Positions 54,336 to 64,000 of a stretch of 64,000 nt of DNA are shown piece after piece. Numbering within the stretch: the stretch's first letter is position 1; the number at the start of each line of letters is the position of its first letter. The DNA comes from Gymnogyps californianus (taxonomy: Eukaryota > Chordata > Aves > Accipitriformes > Cathartidae). The notes beneath the pieces are model-generated. The model was not told the origin of the DNA, ran no database searches, and saw only the letters and a list, made by a program, of their open reading frames with translations. Both the position numbers and the translations under genes were made by a program. The stretch is taken from positions 558,001-622,000 of the forward strand of contig NW_026114224.1 of NCBI RefSeq assembly GCF_018139145.2. The letters run 5' to 3'.

Positions 54336-54700
54336 ATGCCCATTGGTACCCATTTGGGTCCTTGAAGTACCCTCTCCTGAGATAGTCTATGCCAAGGATA
54401 CAAGGGGCCTCTGGGCTGGTCAGAATGGGGTGCTTTTGCCACTTGTCCCCTGTTAAGCTCACCTCAGCCTCCAATACAGACAATTCTTGGCATCCCCTTG
54501 TCACTCCAGAAATGCAGATGGGTTCTGTGCCCCTATACCCTCATGGCACCAGCGTACACTGTGCACCAGTGTCTACCAAAGCCCTATACTTCTGTGGGTC
54601 TGATGTGCCAGGCCGTCGAATCCACACAGTCCAGTACACCCGGTCATCCCTTTCCTCCTCCTGGCCGAAGGCAGGGACCCTCTATTCCTGTTCCTTGTCG
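54336..54700 (-). pseudogene. ERV2 protease, broken
   Basis: The active site ALVDTGAQCTLVP is at about 54560-54600 on the minus strand, followed by a TGA and then ILGIDYL near the truncation. It is the same type as the ERV1 protease. Confidence 0.72.
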
Positions 54701-55656
54701 GAGTATTCACTGTCTGACCCTTGCAGTGCCAGACCAGAAGTCCCCTCACCAGAATCAAGGGAGGTGATCTCAGTCTTTCTTCTATGTCTGGGAGATCGCC
54801 GATTGCCTTCTTGTGTCTCTACAGCAACTAAGCTGGCAGCCTTCTTGGGTGGCCCCTTCTTAACAGCTGTCTTCCCTCTCAGTTCACATACACGGGCTTC
54901 CAGCTTAAAGGTGGGTTCACCATCCCACTCCCTCATGTCCTCCCCCTGGTCACGCAGGAAGAACCAGAGTGCACCACGCAGCATGCGCCTGGGGCTCCCT
55001 TTCCCTCTGACCGGGGCAGGAGGGGACTGACTTCTTGGGGCGCCCCTGACAGCCAAGGCGCTGGCCCGTAGGGATGAGGAGGTACAGAGATTTTCTTCAA
55101 AGTTTTGGAGCCAAGAAGACACTTTCTCCACAGTTGGTGTATCCATATCCGGGCAATACATCGCTGCCAAGCTGTTAGAATAGGACGCTGGGGCACTTTG
55201 AATCACCTTCCTCCACATGGCCCATGTGCACAGGACATCCTCTGGATCTTTGGAGACCTCATCATCGTCTAGATCACTGTAGATTACTTCTAGCACCGCT
55301 AATTCTCTCAGGTACTGGATGCCTTCATCTGCAGTAGTCCACTTTCCTGGGGAGTTCTCAAGCTCTTCCTTGAATGGATATCTTGCCCTCGCACTTGAGA
55401 GGAGCCGTCTCCAGAGACTGCAAATTGCTGCCTCTTTTCCAATTCCTCTCTCAATCCCCCGGTTTCTAGCAAGAGATCCCAGCTGTTGGGCTTCCTTACC
55501 TTCCAGTTGCTGACTGTCAGCCCCACTATCCCAGCATTGGAGCAGCCAGGCAGCAATCCGCTCACCTGGCTGGCGGCTGTAATCTTTCCGCATGTCTCGA
55601 AGTTCTGATGAGGTCAGGGACCGGGTAGTTTCCGCTTCCTGTCTGAGTTCTCTCAC
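54682..55656 (-). CDS. ERV2 gag, middle and C-terminal part (324 open codons)
   Basis: An open frame from an internal Met. It includes an Arg/Glu-rich start, WLLQCWDSGADSQQLEGKEA, a central capsid-like helical region and GEDMREWDGEPTFKLEARV, then a Lys/Arg-rich tail with SPRHRRKTEI leading to protease. No zinc knuckle is visible. Gag proteins assemble the particle; the frame upstream (55697-56377) supplies the N-terminus in another frame. Confidence 0.7.
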   Translation of the reverse strand: MRELRQEAETTRSLTSSELRDMRKDYSRQPGERIAAWLLQCWDSGADSQQLEGKEAQQLGSLARNRGIERGIGKEAAICSLWRRLLSSARARYPFKEELENSPGKWTTADEGIQYLRELAVLEVIYSDLDDDEVSKDPEDVLCTWAMWRKVIQSAPASYSNSLAAMYCPDMDTPTVEKVSSWLQNFEENLCTSSSLRASALAVRGAPRSQSPPAPVRGKGSPRRMLRGALWFFLRDQGEDMREWDGEPTFKLEARVCELRGKTAVKKGPPKKAASLVAVETQEGNRRSPRHRRKTEITSLDSGEGTSGLALQGSDSEYSDKEQE

Positions 55657-55696
55657 TCCTTCCTCCCATTTCTTTGTCGAAGGACCGGCTTCTTGA

Positions 55697-56377
55697 TCAA
55701 ACCTTTCCTCTTCTTCCTCCTCCCTTAGTCATCGATGATATGGACCCGTTGTTCTCCTTGTCCACTGTTTCTTTTTCACTATGGGGGCAATTACTGTAGT
55801 TGTTGTTGTTTGGGTGCCTATCTATCTCAACCATGGTGTTCTCAGATGCAGTTTGGGTCCCTGCCTCAACCGTAATCCTCTGAGAGTACTGAACTGTGGC
55901 TCGATAGGCACAGGCCAGGCCCCAGTACAGTGCTAGAAGCTGTTGGTTTTCATTGGGGTAGGCAAGGCACCCTTCTGTCAGGTGGCGCGTCAGTTTGCCA
56001 GGGTTGCTTGCCTGTTCAGGTATAAAGTCCCAGGTTATGGGAGGTGATAACCGTCCTAGGAATCTGCCCAAATCCTCCCACACACCCTGCCACCCAGGGA
56101 CCGGCCGCCTCAGGGCACATTTCAGTATTGCCTCACCCAAAAGTTGTCTTCTCTTACACCAGGACGAGACCAGATTCCACAAAACCCATAAAATGCCAAC
56201 AGTATTAATTAATAGTATTAAACAGCTCACATAAGGGTGAGCAAGGACCTTGGGAGCCTGCATAATAAAACCACCCACATCAATCCCGGGTAGGGAGAGG
56301 GAGATGTATTCCCTCATCCTGTCCACAAGATAGCTCCCGCAGCACAGCAAGGCCATCAATGCCAGGACAAAGCACAT
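55697..56377 (-). CDS. ERV2 gag, N-terminal part (226 open codons)
   Basis: Starts MCFVLALMALLCCGSY with a strongly hydrophobic segment, has a second one (LILLINTVGILWVLWNLV), then GWQGVWEDLGRFLGRL and a polar C-terminal stretch. The reading frame stops at 55697 and gag continues at 55656 in another frame, so a shift separates the two. The hydrophobic start is unlike a myristoylated gag and recalls spuma/ERVL-type leaders. Confidence 0.7.
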   Translation of the reverse strand: MCFVLALMALLCCGSYLVDRMREYISLSLPGIDVGGFIMQAPKVLAHPYVSCLILLINTVGILWVLWNLVSSWCKRRQLLGEAILKCALRRPVPGWQGVWEDLGRFLGRLSPPITWDFIPEQASNPGKLTRHLTEGCLAYPNENQQLLALYWGLACAYRATVQYSQRITVEAGTQTASENTMVEIDRHPNNNNYSNCPHSEKETVDKENNGSISSMTKGGGRRGKV

Positions 56378-56527
56378 AGAGCCATTGTTTCTATTAACAT
56401 GTTCCCAAGCTCAGCAAAAAAAAGAGATAAGCAGTGCAGCCAACAAACTCCATGACCCGCACAGGAGCTTGCCACTTAATAACTACTATAGCTATAGCAC
56501 GCTTAATACAAAACTGCCGTTGTCTCG

Positions 56528-56547
56528 TGCCCCACATTGGGTGCCAA
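56528..56547 (-). promoter_or_regulatory. ERV2 primer-binding site (tRNA-Lys type)
   Basis: Minus strand TGGCACCCAATGTGGGGCAC, eight bases from the LTR end. It differs by two bases from the classical tRNA-Lys(1,2) site. Confidence 0.8.
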
Positions 56548-56554
56548 GAAGGAC

Positions 56555-57129
56555 TGTGGTTGGTTAACCTTGGCTGGCCACCAGGTGCCCACCAAGCCGC
56601 TCTATCACTCCCCTCCTCAGCAGGACAGGGAGGGAAGAAAATAAGATGGAAAAAAACTCATGGGTCAAGATAAAGGCAGTTTAATAAAGCAAAAGCAAAG
56701 GCCGCACGCGAAAGCAAAGGAAAACAAAAGATTTATTCTCTACTTCCCATTAGCAGGCCATGTCCAGCCACTTCCCTTGAAGTAGGGCTTCAGTACGCAT
56801 AGCGGTTGCTCCGGAAGACAAACGTCATAATAATTAATGCCCCCCCCTCCTCCTTTCTCTTAGCTTATGGCTGAGCAGACGTCATATGGTATGGAATACC
56901 CCTTTGGTCAGTTTGGGTCAGCTGTCCTGGCTATGTCCCCTCCCAACCTCTTGCCCACCCCCAGCCTACTGGTGAGGGGGGAATGTTGGAGAGACAGCCT
57001 TGATGCTGTGCTCAGCAGTAGCCAAAACACTGGTGTGTTATCAACACCTTTCTGGCTACAAATACAAAGCACAGCACTATGAGGGCTGCTATGGGGAAAG
57101 TTAACTCCATCTCAGCCAGACCCAATACA
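56555..57129 (-). mobile_element. ERV2 5' LTR, family C
   Basis: On + it opens TGTGGTTGGTTAACC and ends CAGACCCAATACA, 575 bp. Its U3 side resembles family B (GTTAACTCCATCTCAGCC) and its other end resembles family A (CAGGTGCCCACCAAGCCGC), so it looks like a mosaic of both. GTTTAATAAAGC is the reverse poly(A) region. Confidence 0.85.
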
Positions 57130-57130
57130 C

Positions 57131-57277
57131 ATGGGTAGTACAAGAAACCAGGATCTCTTGGAAAAAATTAAAGTGACTGGAGAGGATCAAAGAACAACAC
57201 CCACACCACCTAAGAAGAGAAAACAACCTAAAATCCCAGTGGCTGACTCTCTGAAGTTTACTGCTGAAAATAAATAA
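57131..57277 (+). CDS. Small ORF with nuclear-localisation-like motif, unidentified
   Basis: Forty-eight codons from an ATG that touches the LTR edge to a TAA. It has a helical acidic/basic start (NQDLLEKIKV), then TPTPPKKRKQPKIPVADSL, a classical basic NLS-like cluster, and ends FTAENK. AATAAA overlaps the stop. It is likely the 3' end of a longer gene cut by the LTR. No family recognised; a virus-like origin is inferred from the compact layout with the next gene. Confidence 0.4.
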   Translation: MGSTRNQDLLEKIKVTGEDQRTTPTPPKKRKQPKIPVADSLKFTAENK

Positions 57278-57404
57278 TTGCTAAAGCCTTCAACTTTGTT
57301 GTCTACTTAAAAACAAAAAACAAAAAAACCTGCATGGAGAACAGTTAAAAACACACACACACACAGAAATTTTTAAAACACTTCAGCTGGGTTCTAAGTT
57401 TTAT

Positions 57405-57700
57405 TTATATAATGCATTTATGAAAATCATTACAGGAAATACAGGTCTGGGTCTTTTGAAACATATTTTGAGTAGCCCTGGTCATGGGGAAAGCTCTATA
57501 GTTATTTTTTACAAAGTGCATCACCATCCATTCATTCTGTACTAAATCATTAGAATGCAGTTTTAAAAGCTGTTCAGAAGGTAGGCCCGTTTTTATGCTG
57601 ATGTAGGAAAAAGGCACAGTGATATCTGCAAGCGGGGATGTTGCTGTTGCTTCCTCTGGAAAGTGATGCCTGTAGTGTTGTGTATTAAAAAGGCCATGAT
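57405..57700 (-). pseudogene. Minus-strand ORF convergent with 57131-57277, unidentified
   Basis: The frame 57405-57660 reads DITVPFSYISIKTG, EWMVMHFVKNNYRAF and closes CISCNDFHKCII at a TAA overlapped by AATAAA. An upstream ATG near 57696 (MAFLIHNTTGITF) is in another frame, so there is one shift near 57655. The promoter side lies in the repeat shared with 52430-52650. Its codon pattern looks protein-like, but I recognise no family. Confidence 0.4.
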
Positions 57701-57870
57701 ATTTTCAGGAAAGATGGCACTGTTTGGGGATGTAGCTGTACAAGTCAAAAAGCACATGACTGGAACAGGGGAGGGACTTCTGTGGCAAGTGGGACATGTG
57801 ACAGCCAGTAGGGGCAGGGCTTCTGCAGGAAGTGGGGGTGTGGCACCTGTCACTGCTTATCTTGGGTAAA
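57700..57870. repeat. Second copy of the Polinton-associated repeat
   Basis: GATGGCACTGTTTGGGGATG, CACATGACTGGAACAGG, GGGACATGTGACAG, CACTGCTTATCTTGGGTAAA parallel the motifs at 52430-52650 in the same order and orientation, with indels. Confidence 0.65.
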
Positions 57871-59292
57871 CATACTTATAGTATGCAGAATTACTTTGAT
57901 ATCAGCAGCAAAGCCAGCTAACCTAAATCTGGCTTCAAGGCCATAGAACAGATATTGAGGTATCTCCTCTTCTTCGTCTTAAAGGAATTCCAGCTTGCAA
58001 AGTCTCTGGGACAAAACTCTGAGAGAGATGTAAGACCTCTTGGAGTTAAGAAGTCCTCTGGAAGAGTTCACACTTGGGAAGAGCAGTCACTTGCTTTAAG
58101 CAAAATAAGCATCTCTTGGGGCAGTGGATGGTACATAAATGTTAGGGTTTCAGGCAAGTGATTGGGTCTCTGACTAGGCCTTGGCCTGAGGTTCAGCTAA
58201 CTGAACAAAATGTGGAAAACTACTGGCCGTGACATGAGAAATTGCTGGACACGACAGATAACAGAGTCAGAAGCTGCCAAAAGTTAAAGGCAACACTGTG
58301 AGGAATGGCTGGATTGCACAGGGGTTTAAGGGGGAGCTATGTGAGAGATGGACAGACTTTACAGACACCTGACGGAGCATTGGGGGCCTTTTGGGGAGTC
58401 AAACCTTGCAAGGCCAGCAGTGCATGGGTAACTATAGCAGTAATAGCATATAAGGCTGAGAGTGCCTAGGGACTGGTATCAGAAATACAAAATTTGGGTA
58501 CAGATGTAGCAAAACGGACCAGTGGGGGAAAAGTAATTTGTGACGGGTTGTTTATTTGGGAGGAGACTAGGGTAGAGAAAAGGAGGTATAAGAGCTGCAA
58601 AGGGAGGATCCAGGCAATTTTGCAGCTGCTTAATGGGTAACATAGTCTGACCTGTCTGTCAGTCAAGCTGTTTAGCTATGGAAAACAAAGATCCTACAGT
58701 GCCTTGTTATATAATTTTTTTTTTTCCGTTTCCTGTCACTGAGTATGCACTGAACATCAGGAAACAATTGCAGCTAATTGGGAGACTGTGTACGTGTGTG
58801 CATATGTACACACAGAGAACACACCACCCAGTGGTCTGCAGCAATGTGCAAGATAAGTTAAAATTCCTCCCACACAATGTTTTGCTTCTAAAGCTTGGTT
58901 CCAAATTGGCCATTACCAGGGTAATGATTCAATCCATTTTTAACAGTTGTTGTACTCCCTATCAGTGGATGAGCATGCCACCTTGCAATGACACCCTTGT
59001 CACCTCTTCTGTAGCTATCATCAGAAGATCTGGTCTTATTTAGGGCAGTTATTATATAGCTCTACCAGTGTTCCACTCTCTCAAATTCCCAAGGCATCAT
59101 ATCCAGTGGAGGGAAATTTCTTGCAACTCCAAAGGGAAAAAATAAAATGGAAACCTAAGCAGCAGCTGCCATTAATGTTAAAAGTCCAACTTAAAACTAA
59201 AACTAGTGCTAAGTTACCTCCTGGACATAAGGACTTGGAGAATCAGGTCTAATTTTCAAGGTGAAGAGTGGGCCCTCTGTTCGTTTTGATGG
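57871..59292. other. Intergenic sequence, nothing identified
   Basis: Mixed-composition DNA including an inverted pair CATACTTATAGTATG at 57868-57882. One 121-codon frame at 58678-59043 has no recognisable domain. No transposable element recognised. Confidence 0.45.
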
Positions 59293-59885
59293 TGTCATGG
59301 TTTAACCCCAGCCAGCAACTAAGCACCACGCAGCCACTTCCCCCTCCCCGCTCCCAGTGGGGTGGGGAGGAGGAAATAAAAAGTAAAACTTGTGGGTTGA
59401 GATAAGAACAGTTTAATAACTAAAGTAAAATAAAATACACTATTAACTAATAATAATAATAATAATATAATAATAATAATTGTAATGGAAAGGAATATAA
59501 CAAAAAAAAGAAATAACACCCAAGAAAAGACAAGTGATGCACAATGCAATTGCTCACCACCCGCTGACCAATGCCAGAGCAGTGATCCGTGCCTCCCGGC
59601 CAACTCCCCCCTGTTTAGATACTGGGCATGACGTTCCATGGTATGGAATATCCCTTTGGCTAGTTCAGGTCAGCTGTCCTGGCTATGCTCCCTCCCTGCT
59701 TCTTGCACACCTGCTTGCTGGCAAAGCATGGGAAACTGAAAAGTCCTTGGCTTAAGATAAGCACTACTTAGCAACAACTAAAACATCAGAGTGTTATCAA
59801 CATCATTCTCACACTAAATCCAAAACACAGCACTGTACCAGCTACTAGGAAGAAAATTAACTCTATCCCAGCCGAAACCAGGACA
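59293..59885 (-). mobile_element. Solo LTR, family B, with 5-bp target duplication
   Basis: A 593-bp LTR on the minus strand. On + it opens TGTCATGGTTTAACCCC and ends CCGAAACCAGGACA, flanked by GATGG at 59288-59292 and 59886-59890. It is close to the copy at 9213-9798 in sequence, including the AATAATAAT tract at about 59449-59479. Confidence 0.93.
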
Positions 59886-60279
59886 GATGGCTATATCTCA
59901 GGCTTGGAGAACCCATGCTATGTTTAGAAAAAGAAGAGCTCAAAATACCCCCTGGTGGTGATATAAAGGACATTCAAGACACGTCTTTGGTGCATTCTGC
60001 TCTCTCTTGATCACTCTTACCTTTCCCCCTGTTATTGAAACCTTGTCAATGGCAAATGTCTTTGAATATGAATATGAATATTAATGTTAATGTTAATATT
60101 AATACCACATAAGGAAAGCCAGATCAGCTGTCGACTTTGCCCACTCTCCAAAAGTGGCAGATAGGTGTAGTACAGTAAGAGCAAGGCAAACATGCATGCT
60201 ACTTCCCCCTAATATTCTCCCAACCTCCACCTATTTTCAGCTCAGAGATTTCCTGACCCATGTGTGATTGCTATGGATT
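59886..60279. other. Intergenic sequence, nothing identified
   Basis: Contains a short ATTAATGTTAATGTTAAT repeat at about 60079-60100. No gene seen. Confidence 0.45.
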
Positions 60280-60597
60280 TAGTAATCCTCAGTGGATTTC
60301 TTTTCCATGGACTTGTCTGAGCTCCCCTTGAACCCATGAAAACATTTAGAATCCACAACTTCTGTCAAAGAGTTCCTCCAGTCCACTAGCTATTGCATAA
60401 CAAACCACATCCTTTTGTTTCTTTTCAAAACAGCTCCCACTAGCTTCATTTTTTGTATTGGAAGAGATAGTGAACAGTCCTTATTTACAAGCCACTCATG
60501 ATTTTATCGAACTTTGCCATATCTACCTTCCATTGTCTTTTTTTCAGACTGAGAAATCCCTGCTTACTCAGTAATTCCTATACAGAAGCAGTTCCAC
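60280..60597 (-). mobile_element. Old CR1 fragment, first half
   Basis: A diverged CR1-type 3' region in reverse: CTCCCCTTGAACCCATGAAA, AGAATCCACAACTTCTGTC, ATCCTTTTGTTTCTTTTC and GACTGAGAAATCCCTGC. It continues after the inserted LTR at 61599. Confidence 0.7.
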
Positions 60598-61598
60598 TGT
60601 ATTTGGTTTGTGTGACAAGGTTTTGGTGGCATTGGGGGCTGCAGGGGTGGCTTCTGTGAGAAGAGATCAGGAGCTGCCCCCCATGTTGGTCAGAGCCAAA
60701 ATGGACCCACCGCTGGCCAGAGCTGAGCCCATCAGTGGCGCTGGTGGTGCCTCTGTGATAACATATTTAAGAAAGGGTAAAAAAACGCTGCACAGCAGCT
60801 GTGAGAGAGAGGAGTGAGAAAAAATGTGAGAGAAACAACTCTGCAGACACCAAGGTTCAGTGAACAAGGAGGGGGAGGAGGTGCTCCAGAGCAGATATTC
60901 CCCTGAAGCCCCTGGAGAAGACCATGGTGAAGCAGGTATTCCCTGCAGCCCATGGAGGACCACATCAGAGCCAATATCCACACTGCGGCCCTTGGAGGAC
61001 CCCACACTGGAGCAGGTAGATATGCCCTAAAGGAAGCTGCAGCCGGTGGAGAGACCTTGCTGGAGCAGGCTCCTGCCAGGAACTGTGGCCCGTGGGGGAC
61101 CCACACTGGAGCAGTCTGTTCCTGATAGACTATACCCTGTGTAAAGTACCCACGCTGGAGCAGTTTGTGAAGGACTGTATCCCATGGGAGAGACCCCACA
61201 CTGGAACAGGGGAACAGTGTGAGGAGGAAGGAGTGGCAGAGACAAAGAGTTATGAACTGACCGCAACCCCCCTTCTCCGTCCCCCTGTGCTGCTCAGGGA
61301 GGGAAAAGGAGGCAGAAGAGTTGGGAGTGAAGTTGAGCCTGGGAAGAAGGGAGGGGTGGGGGGAAGGTGTTTTTAGTTTTGTTTTTATTTCTCACTATCC
61401 TACTCTATTTTTTATTTGTCAATAAATTAAATTAATTTCCCCAAGTCGAGTCTGTTTTGCCCATGATGGTAACTGGTGAGCGATTTCCCTGTCCTTATCT
61501 CGACCCACGAGCTTATTTTCTCCCCGTCTTGCTGAGGAGGGAGAGTGATAGAGTGGCTTGGTGGGCACCTAGCAGCCAGCCAAGGTTAACCCACCACA
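60598..61598 (+). mobile_element. Full-length solo LTR, family A
   Basis: A 1001-bp LTR from TGTATTTGGTTTGTGTGAC to AACCCACCACA, inserted in an old CR1. TATTTAAG lies at about 60765, AATAAATTAAATT at about 61420. Flanks TCCAC (60593-60597) and TCCAG (61599-61603) match in four of five bases, a likely target duplication with one mutation. Confidence 0.9.
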
Positions 61599-61850
61599 TC
61601 CAGATATTTGTTCATCCTTGCTGAGCTCTGAATCTTCCCCAGTTCTTCTATATGCATTCTGAGAAGAGAGGACCAGAACTACTCAAAGTGCATAAGATTT
61701 GCACAAACCATGGATTTGTTTCCTATTCTTTCCTAAAAATTCCTAACATATGATTTGGTTTTTTGACTGCTACTGAGCACTGGGATGATATTTTCATAGA
61801 TCGACCTCTTACAGCCCCAATACCTTTCTGCTGAGCAGTAATGTTTGGTG
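61599..61850 (-). mobile_element. Old CR1 fragment, second half
   Basis: Resumes the old CR1: TCTTCCCCAGTTCTTCTATA, GAGGACCAGAACTACTCAAA, AACCATGGATTTGTTTCC, TTTTTGACTGCTACTGAGCA. Confidence 0.7.
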
Positions 61851-64000
61851 CAAAGTCGATCATCCAAATTTAAACAATTAGAAATGTCATATCTAGGAAA
61901 AAGAGTCAGAGACCTCCATTAGGGCAAGTTAGACAACTCAGGGAAGAGTGGCACACAAAGAAGGTAACCTCCAGAACAAATTTGGAACTAAACAGAAAAG
62001 GCCTTTACAACCATATTTAGAACAAGAAAGGTGATAGCTAGTGGCCTGACACAGTCTGCTGGGCAGTTGGGCCAATACAACACAGAAGCAATTTATTCCA
62101 GCATCTCTTTTACTGAAAATTAATACCAAAACCTTAAACAAATCAACAATTGCTCATTTCTCTGTATTTGGGATAATAAATTCTTTAGTTTATCAGTAGC
62201 TTCTGGCTTCCACAGTGTGTTATTTGATCAGTTTTCCTTATGGGTGCATTCTTTCTCTCTCTCCTGAACAATAAATTAGCATTCTTTTTTAAAGGAAAAG
62301 AGGGGAAAAAAGAGGATATATTGCATTTTTTTAAAGCAAAATAAAAAAGCACAAATATATTAAACATATCTTAAAATGCTATGACAACTCTGTGTGTTAG
62401 ATGCCTACAAATAAGTGATAGAGGACATTAATGTTATTTACAGTGTTACACAAAAACTGAGACCCTCATTTGACACATAACTCATAAGGACAGTAAATGA
62501 TGCAGAAAACATCCAAGTATGTACAACATGCATTTACAATAGAATAGACAATTAGAAACGATGATATGTGGCAATTTTCTTTGGCTGCTTTTCTCTGCGG
62601 CATTTCATAGGTGCTTTTTGTTTCTTACTGGAAGCAAGTCCTGGTTGATGGAATGTAGCCACACTGCAGGACCAAGAAGAGGCCTTTCTTATGTTCACCA
62701 GGCTGAGATGTGTTCATTGAGGACACAAAAGTTTGGTATCCTGGATGTACAAGTAACTGGTTGTAATGTGTGTGAAGATACAGTAGCTGGAGAGAAGCAA
62801 GGAGATGTATCTTTGTTGTTCTGAAGAACTGGAAAGAAAAGGAGCTTTCCTGTTTACCTGATAACCTTAGTGACTTCTCTCAAACCTGGCAGTGTTGCGG
62901 TGGCTCAAATGGGGAAGGGAATAACTGGGTCAAGAGAAGGGACAAGGTTTTTGTCAGGTGTAAATGGGCTTCCATGGAGCTGTGCTGATTGCACCAGCTG
63001 AATAGGCAGGCTGCAGGAGGTTGTGCACAACATCTTTCAACTATATGCCCTGAAGGGAGCCTTTTAGTACAGAGAATATCCACATATATATGCACACACA
63101 CAAAAACCCCACAGCCTAAGTTAAATAACATGGAACTATGAAAATCAGAACAATTTCACAGCCATTGCAGTACTTTACTCCTCTTCAAAGCATGTTTCTG
63201 CTTACCAGGCTTCATCCAAAAGTTAGCAAGGATTACACAGTGGTGGCCCAAGGGTAACGGGACTGCCTAGATCAGAGGTCTGGGTAATGGAGCAAACAGA
63301 GGAGCTGGCCTTTCCCTCATGTATTTGCTGACTGTGCTCTATACTACTACAGGAACTAGCATCTAGCCAAGCAAGGGCTAGTTACAGCCTGGCAGCAGAA
63401 CCTGGGTCCAAGTAGATTTACTAACTTTGGAGTGTGGATTTGACTGAATCAGAGGCCTATCATTCTCACAGTGTACTAAAAATAAGTCCAGAGGTGAGGG
63501 GCCAATTTCTGCTCCTAGTTCTGTGAGTGTCAAGCCAGGGTAACTCACATAACTGATTGTTGCTTGGTCTTGTGCTGTAAGGTTGGGATTACCCCAAAGA
63601 CCTAAGAGCTCAGGCAGCCAAATCCTGAATTGACTTTCCTTAGTCTTAGGTCCCTTTGAAGGATGCAGTCTAATGCTTTCAAGCTCATATTCTATAATGT
63701 ATTACCCCATCTGTATCTGAAGGATGTGGGGGAGGGACTGGACATTGCTTTGAATTTACTCCACTTCAATGCAAGTTCCCTCTCCCCTCTGGTTAATGTC
63801 ATAGGTCATTACAGTCACCTCAATGTCTCAGTGTGAGCTGGCCCAGTGGGTAATCTATACTGGAGGAGGTTCCAGAGGCCCTGGGTTATAATGCCTATTC
63901 TGGCACTAAGATGTGCGATTTTTGGGAAATCTTTTCTTCCCCTGCCATCCTTTTTCTGTCTTGTCTCTTATACAAGCTCTTTGGGACACCAAATACCATA
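61851..64000. other. Intergenic sequence, nothing identified
   Basis: About 2.1 kb without a recognisable gene, RNA or repeat. Short open frames (61938-62141, 62561-62824, 62880-63131) lack domains. Confidence 0.5.

Larger units (their letters stand above)
54336..57129 (-). mobile_element. Endogenous retrovirus 2, truncated after protease
   Basis: Minus-strand ERV with family-C 5' LTR, PBS, leader, a fairly open gag and protease. It ends at 54336 at a point equivalent to about 44000 in ERV1, where a CR1 fragment takes over. No RT, integrase or 3' LTR in the same orientation remains. Confidence 0.87.

Noticed and set aside
57352..57364. CA microsatellite
   Set aside because: Only about six units; ordinary.
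58678..59043. A 121-codon open frame beyond the second ERV
   Set aside because: No motif, no homologous neighbour, and low-complexity Phe/Pro start from a poly-T tract; not supported as a gene.
1..64000. tRNA, rRNA or CRISPR features
   Set aside because: No tRNA-like cloverleaf, rRNA block or regular spaced repeat array was recognised; CRISPR would not be expected in an animal genome.

Overview
The window reads as the genome of a bird, most likely a neoavian; the species cannot be fixed from sequence alone. The evidence is abundant CR1 LINEs with the avian two-ORF layout and an esterase domain in ORF1, many copies of bird-type retroviral LTRs, and a well conserved vertebrate gene, KCMF1, at the left end. 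Everything said about relationships rests on motif reading; no database search was possible.

Layout. Bases 1 to about 28,400 carry the 3' part of KCMF1 on the + strand. Five coding exons (8133-8272, 14531-14632, 17948-18122, 24814-25093, 26455-26707) supply roughly residue 62 to the stop, followed by a 3' UTR with several poly(A) signals. The ZZ zinc finger exons lie left of the window. The introns hold two long damaged CR1 copies (1330-4890 and 19145-22000), CR1 tails, a clean solo LTR with a 5-bp target duplication (9213-9798), an ERV 5' end fused to another LTR (10250-12022), and a minus-strand LTR-like block with a degenerate tandem array (12166-13745). The intron 14633-17947 has the hallmarks of a minor-spliceosome (U12) intron and appears to run from AT to AT.

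Bases 29,158-41,421 form a large inverted repeat: two 4.92-kb arms that look almost identical around a 2.4-kb spacer. Each arm carries a piece of a Maverick/Polinton-type protein-primed DNA polymerase (zinc-rich N-terminal part plus Exo I and Exo II regions), LTRs and CR1 ends. From 41,422 to 47,901 lies a minus-strand endogenous retrovirus (5' LTR, PBS, gag, protease, RT, RNase H, integrase), truncated at the palindrome edge and interrupted by a solo LTR.

Bases 48,265-51,300 hold a second Maverick/Polinton or adintovirus-like segment on the minus strand. In order of reading it has a small basic ORF with its own poly(A) signal, an integrase with a deleted core, a minor capsid (PX) gene, a glycine-rich/basic virion-core-like gene and the N-terminal third of a major capsid gene. 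A noncoding repeat block (about 52,100-52,650) follows and is partly shared with 57,700-57,870, next to two short convergent ORFs (57,131-57,407) whose stops overlap poly(A) signals. A second truncated ERV (54,336-57,129) and several LTRs separate these pieces. The rest (57,870-64,000) is noncoding, with one clean solo LTR (59,293-59,885), one full-length LTR inserted into an old CR1 (60,598-61,598), and nothing else recognised.

The most interesting content is the set of scattered, degraded dsDNA-virus-like (Maverick/Polinton) genes in a bird genome, where such elements are reported as rare, together with the inverted repeat that duplicates the polymerase piece and the U12-type KCMF1 intron. 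All virus-derived genes seen here are broken by frameshifts, stops or deletions.
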